From Rotaria socialis (taxonomy: Eukaryota; Rotifera; Eurotatoria; Philodinida; Philodinidae), in NCBI GenBank assembly GCA_905331475.1, contig CAJNYU010003520.1:1-64000 (forward strand): DNA of 64,000 bases. The letters run 5' to 3'. Below, piece after piece: positions 10,505-21,397 of the stretch (positions are counted from its first letter, which is position 1; each line of letters opens with the position of its first letter). A program made the translations under genes and the position numbers. A model generated the notes under the pieces. The model was given only the letters and a program-made list of their open reading frames with translations, made no database searches and had not been told where the DNA came from.

Positions 10505-10837
10505 AAAGAAGCATGATTAAAATTTGTAGTTCAAAGAGTTAAAGTCCAAATAGATTTTTTCATGAAAGGAAAATTTTTTTCAGAACTATTGATTTTTCAT
10601 TAAAAAATAACTTTATCAAAAGAAAGATTTTCTGAAAAATATACTTTAAATTTTGACTTTTTAGAAAATGAAACTTTAAGATATGTTTGTTGTAGCTTTT
10701 AATTTAAATATTAAAGTTGAGGGGTGCTAAGCCCCCTCCTACAGGGAAGAGAGCATAAATGATCAAAACATCATTATTTTTCTTGAAATAGTTTTTTTGT
10801 TGGTAATCAAATAATTGTGAAATCCACTTCATAGATA
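10505..10837. other. Short AT-rich intergenic stretch
   Basis: Contains TTAAAGTTTTA-like words resembling the nested repeat at 3040-3540. No gene was recognised. Confidence 0.5.
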
Positions 10838-11271
10838 ATGGCAAATACTGGCAATGAAGTTTCTGCATCCGATTCAGTTAGTGAGATTCTATTAAAAGAG
10901 CAAGCGAACAAAAATGATGGTGGTAAGAAACCGCCTACTTATGAACATTATTCAGCAACACAGAAAATCCTATCCAAGTGCATGAGCAATCTCAATCAAG
11001 ATATCAAAATACACCAGCAGTTATTATTCTACAATCAAGTCCAACTCAGTCTATCGATCATATTAAAACTTATATATGTTGGTCTGTTTTCAATATTATT
11101 TGCTGCTGTTCTTGTTTCGGATGTATAGCTTGTTGTTATGAGAATAAAGTTCAATGATTAAGAACAGAAAAAGATTATCAAAGTGCGTTGAAGGCTACAA
11201 AGAACGCTCTGCTATGGAATATCATTCCTACAATAACTGGCATAGTCTTAATATCTATCTATATTTTTTAG
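10838..11271 (+). pseudogene. Broken CD225/dispanin (IFITM-like) membrane protein gene
   Basis: The ATG at 10838 opens a frame with the Pro-rich lead PPTYEHY typical of dispanins, but it ends at 11128 out of register with the conserved part. The CD225 signature lies in another frame. It runs from a TPAVIILQ stretch through TYICWSVFNIICCC (intramembrane segment) and GCIACCYENKV, then DYQSALKATKNALLWN and IITGIVLI-type C-terminal membrane helix residues, ending at TAG 11269-11271. The full coding frame therefore needs one frameshift (about 10945-10965) and read-through of a TGA at 11155-11157. Dispanins are small membrane proteins that alter vesicle membranes (family knowledge). The gene is most likely a recent pseudogene; two sequencing errors are the alternative. 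Confidence 0.75.
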
Positions 11272-12084
11272 CAGACTTTTTCTTTTGACACATAATTCAT
11301 TATAATCAGCTTAGGTTGCTATGTCACAATTTATTCATATACTTATAACTTTATTCATTTATCCTAATAAATTATAATGCGTGCTGTAGTTTGAAATGAA
11401 TTTATTTAAAAGTATACCGAGAATACTTTGTAGATAATCGATTTCCTCAAGGCACAGACCATCCAAAGACTGTTGAATTTAAAATAAAAATTGATAGCAT
11501 CATCATTTGAACGGTTTTTTGTATGAAATTATCTTTTCTTTCTTATTGAAAGAACATCTTGCTACTATGATTGAGATTTTCGTCTCATCAAAGAAACGAA
11601 GTATGTCTTTATAGTCTTTATCTTCTTGAACTACATTTATCCTTCGTGATTCAATTGATAAGAATTATAAATAGGTATTCTTAGGGAAAATTTATGCAGA
11701 TTTTTCTTTTTTACTAAGACGTTATATACGATTCATAGTACAGTACACATTATCATATTAATTTCATTACAGAAAAATCTTCAATGAATAAGAACAAGCA
11801 TACGTAGCAACACTTTTGTGGAACTCACATGTATTTTCGAAGAAAATAGTGTGTAAATTTAAGTGTAAGGTTTTTGCAACTCTCTTGTACCCCCACCCTA
11901 TTAGAGGGATAAAACATGAATGAAAAAAGTAATATTGATGTGTGTCAATCCGATCAAATTTTAATACAGATCGATTGTCAATATTCACCACTACTCATGC
12001 CAGTAATTAAAATCTAGTTTCACTAAGTAGATATCATTATAATTCAGATTTTATTTCTAGGTAGCCTTCAAAATCTGTCTTTTT
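11272..12084. other. Intergenic, with dispersed repeat copy 2
   Basis: No gene seen. Bases 11806-11905 repeat 3543-3645. The 74-codon minus ORF at 11767-11991 crosses that repeat and is not credible. Confidence 0.5.
11806..11905 (+). repeat. Dispersed repeat, copy 2
   Basis: CTTTTGTGGAACTCACA, TATTTTCGAAGAAAAT, TTTTTGCAACTC and a C-rich tail are in the same order as at 3543-3645. Confidence 0.65.
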
Positions 12085-14400
12085 ATGATTATAGATCATA
12101 GTTACTACCGTATGGTATATTTTTACTATTACAGACGTGAGCAACCAGTGTATGCTACACTGAAAAAAATAAAGCTGCTGTACGGAACGTTTAATATTTG
12201 GTGGTACCTTATTAAACCCTTAGAGTTATGGTATGGACCTGCGACACCTTTTATAGGTTTAGTACTAGACAAAGTTCGGTGCAATCGTTTCATAAGGTTC
12301 TGAGGTGGCAGAGGTTTCGTACCATACTTTTCACTGTAAAAAAAACGTATATTAATATACCCTTAAAGGGTTTATTACTTTTGTTCCATACGCAAAAGGG
12401 TTTATTACAATTTCCATTCAAACAAGCGCCTTAAGAAACGGGTTAACAATCTTTCAGAAAAAAGAATCCAAAAACAAATGAGTACACTATGATTCTTTTT
12501 CGTTTGTGCTTATAATGCGCATCACAACGTATTTTTTGGAATTTATCTACCAGATTAAAAATTAAGGTTTTGGAACTTACTGCGTTGTCCTAGGTTCGAT
12601 CATGAGATGAATTGGTTGATAGTCCTAGATGTTATCCATTCGGCCAGTCGTACGATAACAAGATGAAGTAAGAAATGCTACTTAAATCAAACGAAACTTT
12701 ATAGGAAACTGAAGATGATATAAAGTTAAGCGGAACAATTGTTTTTACATTTTTAATTTTCATAAAAAAATACCAATATTTTGCATTTAAAAAATTATTT
12801 CTTTGGAAATAAAAATTATTCTTTTAAATATTTAAATAAATCATGAAAAATTTGTTTTTGAAATATTTCCTCAAAAAGAATTTAAAAAAGATGTAAAAAT
12901 GTTTCGTTCCATTTTTCCAAAAATTTTCTAACATATTTCTTATTTTTCTAGAAATCTATAACGTATATATTTTTCATACTTTTATAAAATTGTTGATCAA
13001 TCTTTTAAATCTTTATAAGTACATGTGTTAAAAATAACACATATTTGTCTGGAGAGGTGTATAGGGTGTGGGTCGTAAGAAATTCTATTAGGAGATGTAG
13101 ATGCAAAACACATGAAATCATAAATACGGCGTTTTTACGAAATTTTAAGATGTTTTAACGTTTTATAACATGAAAGCGTCAAAATATATATTCGCTGTAA
13201 CGCGTTTTTTAAGGCGCTTATCTAACTGGATTGTCCCATATGTCAGAAATCGATCTTCATAGTTCTTTCCCATGTATGGTTTCGACGAATCAAAATAGAA
13301 AAAAAAAGAAATCGCTATTTATAAAATATTTTTATAGTTACATTATTTGTTTGATGTTGAATTAAAGGTAGAAAAATATAAGATTTATAAAGACATATGT
13401 GAAACAATGTATTCACTTTGAATACATTGTATCAATGGACGAAAATAAAAAGAAGGAAATAATCACAGAGAAAATTTTAATACTTCCGTTTTCATTTTTC
13501 ATTTTGAATGGAAGTAAATAAAATAAAAGATATAAATATATAAGTAAATCACGCTTATTTTCCATTAGCTGTGGCGACTGCTCTAAATTAAAGGCGACCT
13601 GGAATTATTCTTAAAATGTTATTACTTGCATTATGTTGAGCTTATTTTCAACCAAGTAAAGGAAGAATATGAATGTATTGAAGTAAAATGCCTACTTCAA
13701 TTTGTTCTCTTGGAGGGATGTAAAAACAAACTTTTTTTTCCGAATACCACTGCGAGTTTGGAGTAAATCCGCAATTACTATAATATCTTTCAGATTGATA
13801 TAACTCAAAGTTTTGTGTGAAGTTGCTCACGTGAAGCCGTCTGATTTTGATTTTTAAACAATGTGCGGATTGAATTTTAGCTCGAAATTTTTCAAAATTT
13901 ATTAGAAAAATTAGCGCCTCTATATCATATTGTTATGTTTTACGAAACAGGTACGAAATGAAAAGTGCATCGATGGATGAATGGCTGCATTGTGAGAAAA
14001 TTATTGGATTAACATGCTCATTATATTAAACTGTTTGAAGTGTCCTGTGAGAAATTTTCATGATGTATATATATATACATCAGTTGAAAAAGTTTAATCC
14101 TTTGAAAGAAGAATAAAAAACCCTTTTGATGATGGAGAAGAACAATAAATCCCTCACCGTAGAATCAAAAATGCCCTTTTTAAGAAAGTAATAAACCCTT
14201 TTCTCGAAACCGCATATTAAAATACCCTTGGAGATAAAAATCATGTACCCTTCTCCTTAAATCTCAGATTAATAAACCCTTTTTTTTCTTGTATCATCGT
14301 TTTTTCATATACTCGTCGTTTCATAAACCCTTCAAGGGTTTAGCATTATTTGTAGAAAGCACACGGGTTTATTATTCTACTCCTTATTTGTTACAGTGTT
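12085..14400. mobile_element. Possible element bounded by inverted clusters of AAGGGTTTATTA words
   Basis: The left cluster (12205-12415) holds repeated AAAGGGTTTATTAC words. The right cluster (14110-14380) holds the complement, AATAAACCCTT, about seven times at irregular spacings of 30-45 bp, with variants such as AATACCCTT and ATGTACCCTT. The interior of about 1.7 kb has no long ORF. It includes a CG-word block (13128-13215) shared with 755-830 and an 11-bp perfect hairpin at 13404-13430. Inverted subterminal word arrays suggest a decayed DNA transposon, but the ends are undefined. Confidence 0.4.
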
Positions 14401-14485
14401 GTGAAAGTCAAAGTTGAGTCAAGTTTCGTTTGAAACCCTTGCACGTTTCGTAATATACCTCTAATAGGCTCCTACAACTGAAAAA

Positions 14486-15110
14486 TTGAGTTGCTTTTCT
14501 TTTAAGTTCGCCATCACAATCCTCCCTGATGTACGCTTATCCTTAAAACTATCAATCTCACCTATCCATTATAGACTTTTCAAATTCAATGTTTATATGA
14601 ATGTATGTTTAGAGCCGCCAATGCCATTGGATTTTTACACGTTGTCCGACGGAACTATTTGCCAGGTAATTCCATCTTTTGAATGACCATTTTTGTTTTT
14701 CTGTTTTAGATTACACAATTCAAACATTTATCTCAAGTTACATTCAATTCAATACTCACATTGCTCTTCAAATCTATGAGGTGAACAAATAAGACAATTT
14801 TACTTGCAACAATTATATTTGTTTCTTCTTCTGCCATAGATTACTAGGATTTATATTGAAAGGCTTACATTTCTTTCAAGTCATCCCATTCAACATTATT
14901 TCAGGTAATTCTACGTTTAACACTATAAATATATCTTTGTTTTATATTATTAGGTCAAAATACTCGCTTCAGGTTTCATTCAACTTTCAAAAGGCTTCTT
15001 TCGTCCAAGTCGTTCACCTTAACAATATTTCAGGTAAATCTATACTTGGGATTACTGTATATCCTTCTTTCTTCTATTGTAAATTATTAGATACAAATAT
15101 TCTCAAGGGG
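14486..15110 (+). repeat. Diverged tandem units around a CAGGTAA motif; possible duplicated exons
   Basis: Three related units carry a CCAGG or TCAGG followed by TAATTCT-like sequence (14662, 14901, 15030), then a T-rich run, then a TTTTAG or TATTAG followed by A/T-rich sequence and TCTCAAG or CTTCAG. The second and third are 129 bp apart and also share AAAGGCTT and TTAACAATATTTCAGG-like words. The layout mimics exon ends, donors and acceptors repeated in series. No domain is recognisable, so this may be a decayed gene with duplicated exons or a diverged tandem repeat. Confidence 0.4.
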
Positions 15111-15116
15111 GAAAAG

Positions 15117-15152
15117 CGGCTCCTGCTGGATTCTAGAATCCATCAGGAGCCG
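15117..15152. repeat. 36-bp near-perfect palindrome
   Basis: CGGCTCCTGCTGGATTCT is followed directly by its complement with one mismatch (17 of 18 pairs). It is GC-rich against AT-rich surroundings and is followed by AGAATCCA words to about 15195. Probably the core of a tiny fold-back element. Confidence 0.7.
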
Positions 15153-15199
15153 TAGATTCCACCAGAATCCACAGAAGCCACCAGAATCCATTTTGATTA

Positions 15200-18100
15200 A
15201 TGAGTTTATACCAATACTTTAAACAATTTTCAGTTGCTAAAGAGAACAACGAGACATATATGTCGGATCTATATGACTTTGATCGTATTTTGAAAAAATT
15301 ACGAAAGTGGCCATGCATTTTTTCATAGATCTAAATGGTCTATCTATCGTTTCTTGAATCTAAATGTTCAGAAAAAAAACTTACAGATTTTATTGTACAC
15401 AAAAAGAGAAGAACCGAAGGAATCATTTTTCATATTATTCTATGATTGAGAATGTGTTACAATAGTTCTGCAAAAATTATTTAGCTTTTTTGTAATATAG
15501 ACAATACTGTTGATAAGAAGAATATTATTTTGTTTCTACCGATGACTTTGTCTGTGTATTGATTAATGCTTCATGTTAAATTGCAAAGTTCTAACAAGTA
15601 CACTAATATGACTTAGTTTGCAATGATCGGTTCAAATATATAAACTGACAGCTATGTACAAGTTTTGTTTCAAAAATAGTAGGGACTGCTAGCTATAGCA
15701 AAAAGTGAAAAAAAACATGAATCATTGCTACGTACTACGTAGTTTGCAACTGCTTACATATTACGTCATCAATATGAAGAGAACAGGAGTCCTTCAACAG
15801 TGACGATTCACTATGAGTAATATGAGGATTTTAAATAGAGATGATGAAATCATAAATGTTATTACGCAATAATGTATTTGTTAGATCAAGAAAGTGAAAA
15901 TGNTTGACTTCAGCACTCCTTTCAGATCGTGTTTCACAAAATATGAGCGGAATATTGCTGCAGTTGTTTCTATTGAAATTCAACTTTATATTATTATGAT
16001 ATCGAAGTGTTTTTCATGGTTAATACAACATATTAAAATAATCAATTTAAAAAAATGATTCAACAATTTTTTCTTACCTTTTTACTTGAAGAATCAAACA
16101 TTTGATGTAGATTATCCTAGAAAGCAGAAAATTAAACGATAAATCTCTCGATTAATAAATTTCATTACTGATTATTGATGTTCAACATAACAAAATATTC
16201 AAACAAGAGTTTTAAGGACGATTACATTTTGACTCAGGATATTGGCTTAATCAATTAGAATCAAGCGTGTACAAAAAATAGAGGATGATAGAGTAAAAAT
16301 AGCTGGTTTAGTTTATTAGAGATATGTAATAATTTTTACATTAAAACAAAAAGTTTCGTAGATTCGAAAAGTAAAATTTCTCATTCAAGACGCCATAGTT
16401 ATTTGTATAAGTCTTGACTGCATATGATGTCATTTATCATTTGACTCCATTCATGTTAGACAAGTCGTTTTTAATGTATTTTTGTCGTGAAAAGAATATC
16501 AGTGAAATCTGCAAGCTCTAAAATAAATTTTAAAAAGTCCACAGCTATAACAATTTAAGTTCGATGGATCGAGTTAATCTGTTTCAGAAAGTTGCAGCTT
16601 TGATTTTTCATCAGTTAATACTAATCAAGAAATCTATAAAATAATTTTATTATTGAGGAATCACTGAACAAAATAATATATACAATGAGATAGGTAATAT
16701 ACATCACAAGATGATACATTTATTTTGGATAAGACACCTGCTGATTTTAAAGTAACAACAAATCGCGTGAAATTGTATTTGTAGATTAAAAGCGAAAAAC
16801 ATAGATATCATTATAAAATATTTAAAGAAGTTGCCTATTCGGAAAAATTCCTGATTATTCGTAGTGAAAATCAGTGAATCGTCTTGTAAACATTTTATAT
16901 GGTTTTTAGTTATTATCTATCATTAAATTTATGTAATGAAAAATAAACTTAAGAGGGAAAGCATCCATACATGACAAGCGACTTTGAATTGGATGCATGT
17001 CAGTTTTTTGAACACAATGAGATGATTCTGCTGGTCCAATGTGCTCAAATCTATGGAACCTTACTACTAGATAAAAACCATGAATGTTAGTCGTAGGAGA
17101 TCACATTTGAGATAATGAATGCTATTGTCTTATACCCAGTAGAATGCGAACAGATAAAACTTAATCCTTGAATGCCTTATTTTTGGTTGTGAATTATCAA
17201 ATTAATAGACTAAAAGCTACGCAAAGATGTTTTACAGTGTATATTGCAACATTGGTATCACTAGGTGGTACATATGGATATAGTATGTAAGTATAAGCAT
17301 CTCAATGAGCTGAGAAGATGTAAATCCATAAATATTGCTATCTTTCATGACGTTTAATTGAGTATTAAATAGACCAAGCCCTCGGTATAGTGTAACATAA
17401 CATTGAATGATTAACTTAGGGCTGCAATCTCGTTGAAATTTATGATTTTTTCTCAGGTTTACTCCCTTATGATGTTGCTCAAACCAAAAACGTACTCATT
17501 TTTTTTCTCAGAATCTTTCCCCCTTTGATTTTGAATAAAACTGCTTTGAGTATTTATCAATAGTAGAGGAATATGGCGAGAGTGCGTTTTTTATAGCTAC
17601 TAATGGAGACAATAATGATTGGATGCAACCCGTGATCACATTTCTTAGTATCTCACTTAAGTAATCTAGAGATATAGTCAGTTTTATTGAAAACTCCTTT
17701 CACTTCTGTCCACTTGTTCGAACATATCCTTTATTTACTGCTGTAACTGCCAAGAATATAAATAGAGTAAACTTTTGGATCATCGTGTAGCATTTTTCAG
17801 ATTTTATTTCTATCAGAAAATCGAGGCATTGATTTTTATTGCAGAACGTATCAACATTGCTGATTATTTGTTGACTTTGAACAATCGATTATTAAAAATC
17901 TCGACCAGAAATGTTGGTGTTTCAAATTAAAAAAACCAAAACGTAGTTTAAGAAACCTAGAATGAATCAATACTTGTAAATATGGCTATAGTCTCATTGT
18001 GTTTCGTAAAAAGTAAATAATTATTTGTTTGTCGTATTTCTCTGTTGCTGCCGAATGAAGGATCTTTTAATCACTAATTCTATATATGTCACAGTTGACA

Positions 18101-18420
18101 TGAGAATTTCAGTTGAGATTGGAATGCGCGAAATAAAATTATTTGAATTTCTTCTTTTTTTTTTCCCTGCTCGTGTTTCATAAAATAAAATATATTTAAA
18201 AGGAAAAAATATTTTACTATTAAATTGAATCGAATGAATGAAAGAAATTATAGGTAAATGATTACCTTGTGTTTTATGTATAATAATAATAAAATTTTTT
18301 TTTTTAAATTCTACAGGTATGAGTCATAATATAATTAATCTCCTCTGAATTAATCATCAGATAGTATTACAATGATGTTTAGTACATTTTTATATTTGAT
18401 TTATAAAAGTTGTATAAATA
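15200..18420. other. Long gene-free stretch
   Basis: AT-rich with no ORF of interest on either strand. An ambiguous base lies at 15903, five bases before a fragment (15908-15942) of the element at 20227-20496. Nothing else was recognised. Confidence 0.6.
15908..15942 (+). repeat. Isolated end of the TGTGAA(A/G)CACGAT element
   Basis: CAGCACTCCTTTCAGATCGT followed by GTTTCACA matches the right end at 20466-20496. No left partner was found nearby. It is adjacent to an N base. Confidence 0.6.
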
Positions 18421-18422
18421 AA

Positions 18423-18592
18423 AAAATTTATTTTTCTCAGATAAATTCAATGTCCCCATGTCCCCATAGTTTGAAAAATACAGAGAGAGTGAATTTATCA
18501 TTGAAAAATAAAAATACAAAATTTATTTTTCTCAGATAAATTCAATGTCCCCATGTCCCCATAGTTTAACAAATGTACAGAGAGTTGAATTT
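18423..18592 (+). repeat. Two-copy 95-bp tandem repeat
   Basis: Units at 18423-18517 and 18518-18592 share TTTATTTTTCTCAGATAAA and a doubled TGTCCCCA. The second copy is truncated. Just downstream, at 18725-18870, TAGAATTT/AAATTCTA palindromic words recur around TAGTAGA. Confidence 0.8.
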
Positions 18593-18964
18593 ATATGAAA
18601 ACCTTGTAAAAAGATGGAAGGAATAATTATCAATACAAAATTTTCTAAAGGCAGATCTCAACAAAAATTCTATTAAAAAAAATTAAGAAAAAGCTATTCC
18701 AAACTCAACTAAATTCCAAACTCGCCTGCCGCATATATATGTTGCAGTAGAAATTAAAATTCTACTAGTAGAAAATTAAATTTTAATTTCTCCAATAGTA
18801 GAATTTTAAATTCTACTAGACACTTTTATTATGGAAAATATTTTTATTTCTCCTATAGTAGAGATTGAAATCCACGTTTTATATTAATGATTATCTATAA
18901 CAGCAACATATGATTATTTCTAAATTAGATAACAGTACTCGATATAGTTAGATCTATCAAGTAT

Positions 18965-19276
18965 TCAACAACTAGATATTTGAACGAGGCTGTTTTTTGG
19001 CAGGATGACACTGTGAACCATATTGCACTTTAGCTGCTTTACATGGGCACTTTTTTGTAGCACAGTATCACGCCCATGATGTCCTACTCTTTCGTGGCAT
19101 TCTTTAATTGTTGCGTATAACTGTTCATAAGTTATTACAGGATTATTTGATTTTTTGCCATACAGAACTTGTAATTCTCCAACAGTGACCAATTTGAAGT
19201 GCTTGTAAACCCAAAATTTAAACTGAGCTTCACCGAAGCCATCTTTTAGCACCCACACGATGTCATTATAAACCAC
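18965..19276 (-). pseudogene. Retroelement/Ginger-type integrase zinc-binding fragment
   Basis: A 103-codon open frame. Residues of about 20-75 resemble the region before and including the integrase H2C2 zinc-binding domain of Gypsy-like and Ginger/KRBA2-like proteins. Visible features are FKFWVYKHFKL, ITYEQLYATIKECHERVGHHGRD with the His pair, and a CPC in an adjacent frame about 10 residues later. No catalytic DDE core, RT or LTR lies nearby. The frame shifts after the His pair, so this is a decayed fragment. It could have been captured as a host gene, but its short length argues against that. Confidence 0.55.
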
Positions 19277-20226
19277 GTTCGTGATATATATATGCTGATT
19301 CCAGTACTATTGACGGTTTACTTCCATTCAATTGAATACATTAGGATTCATATTATTATATTTATTGTTGATTGCTTAAGATGTAGTTATAAGTTATATT
19401 GTTTTTGGAAGATTACCGGATGGATGAATAAATATCTTTGCGTTTCAGATGCACTGAAAAAATGAAGCATTTAATCAACAAACTAAACTTATCATCATTG
19501 TTGGTGCTAAAAAACCATGAATTTAAAAGAACTCATTTCATCCATAACTCAAGTTCGAATGCTTCTGCTAATAAATCAAAATAGGAGTATATTCTCTTTC
19601 AGTATATGTTGAAAATTGTCCACAATTCCTATCTATCTGACGTAAAAGTTGGTTGTTGAAAGTGTCTTTAATGCAGCAATTATTTCTGTCCAAAAATATG
19701 TTTTATTTGAATGTTTCCAATGAAATGAAAACTAATTATTATAAGATGATTGAATTTCAATCAATATGAAAAAAAGATAACTGCAATGGTGGTAAATAAA
19801 TCTATAAATGAATGTAATTTTTGTCTGTCAACGAATAAACAAACTGCTAACTGCAAGATGATATATTTTAGATTCTACACGGTGTTTAGTGGGTTAGATG
19901 CAATCATTTGACAGAAATACTTGAAGCCATTTTCTTAAAAATTTAAACATTCAATATTGAACCTTGAATCAAATATTCTTTTTATTTTAAACGACAAGAT
20001 TGGTACGGAACTCGAGCAACTATTTTAGTATTCAGGGTAATCATGCTTGTTAAGACAACGTAAAATAAAATTGGAAAAAAGTTTATTGAATCCGTTCATT
20101 AGTAAACAAACATACGTATATAGACTATTAGTACAGAAATTAAAATTCAGATTTTACTAATTGCGCGTATGAAAGACAGATATTTAATTCATAAAAACTG
20201 TTAGCGCAATCCTTGTGGGATTAAAA
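19277..20226. other. Gene-free stretch
   Basis: No ORF or element was recognised except the AATCCTTGTGGGATT mini-palindrome at 20210-20223, which also precedes the related fragment at 28186. Confidence 0.5.
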
Positions 20227-20496
20227 TGTGAAACACGATGAAGCTTCTTTTCTGGAATTCGTCTATCACGGTCACTGATGGTCTGTGGAACTTCTGTGTC
20301 ACGGTCTGTATTATGAGGCATGAAATCTATAGAAACCATCACAGACCGTTACAGAGAAATTTAATAATGATTAATTAATTAATTAATTATTAATCAATTA
20401 ATCAATTAGTTGATTAATTAATTTCTCTGTAGCGGTCTGTGGGGTCCAAATTCCTACCCTATATACTTCAACACTCCTTTCAGATCGTGCTTCACA
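20227..20496. mobile_element. 270-bp inverted-repeat element with central hairpin
   Basis: The left tip TGTGAAACACGAT (20227-20239) and right tip ATCGTGCTTCACA (20484-20496) are inverted with one mismatch. Inside, 20340-20361 pairs with 20420-20441 (21 of 22 bases; ACAGACCG and CGGTCTGT) around a (TTAA)n-rich centre. GGTCTGT recurs four times. No ORF. MITE-like. Single ends occur at 15926-15938 and 28186-28198. Confidence 0.7.
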
Positions 20497-21397
20497 AAAG
20501 CTGATAAAATAATTCATGACAAGAAGCCTTAATTTGTATGAAAGTTAAATTACATGAGATTTTCTATCAATTTCAAATGAATTTAGTAAATGTGGACGTT
20601 GTTTTATGAATGATTTTTTTTGTTATATCATAATAAGGAAATTTTCGATCTTATGCGATCATTTTCAACGTAAATACCACGACTTTAGAACAAGATGCTT
20701 CAACAGAAAAATATGACAGTGGAAAATGTTTACACATTAAATGTAAAAATTGTTCATATTTAACAATATAACTAAAACATTATAAACTTTGACATCATAA
20801 ACTTATACATCATAACTTCGATAATTTTCTTATTACGATAAAATAAAAAAATCATTCATAAAACAACGTCTACATTTACTAAATTCATTTGAAAGAAACC
20901 TTAAATAGATAATATCCGATCAGCAAAACGAATAGGCTATGAAGACAATTGTAGCCGATAGAACCTGCTAAGGTTCAACTTGAACTCACTACACTTCTAA
21001 GTAATCTGGATAGTAAAACTCGTTTACTATGAGAGCAGTTCTCAATATTAGACTATGCTAGTCGTCGAAAAGAAGTTACAAAAAATGTTAGAAAACAAAT
21101 GTCGCATTTGTTGAAAAGTAACATAAGATTCAATATAAAGCATTACATCGAAAGTACTTTAAGTACACTTTTGAATTCGAAAAAAAATGCGATTCTTAGC
21201 AGTAATCCATAGTATCTACTGAATTTGTTTTGTATATATTTCTTTTCTTTTTAAAGTTCCATTGATATTTTATTTAGATATTGCATAAGTAATTTTATTT
21301 ATTTTTCAGTCTATAATTCAAAGAAATTTTCTTTTCAAAATTATTTTAAAAATACATAAAAAATGAAATATAATTAAATATATATTTGTATATGAGC
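20497..21397. other. Intergenic stretch with a short inverted duplication
   Basis: Words near 20565-20625 (AATGAATTTAGTAAATGT, ACGTTGTTTTATGAATGATT) return in reverse complement near 20850-20895, forming a loose inverted repeat. No gene. Confidence 0.5.

Noticed and set aside
10265-10516. 83-codon ORF
   Set aside because: It lies within a TIR element made of CCGGAA-type words; no domain.
12205-14380. AATAAACCCTT arrays as interstitial telomeric repeats
   Set aside because: Words are irregularly spaced and embedded in unique sequence, not tandem hexamers. Bdelloid telomere repeats are reported as TGTGGG-type.
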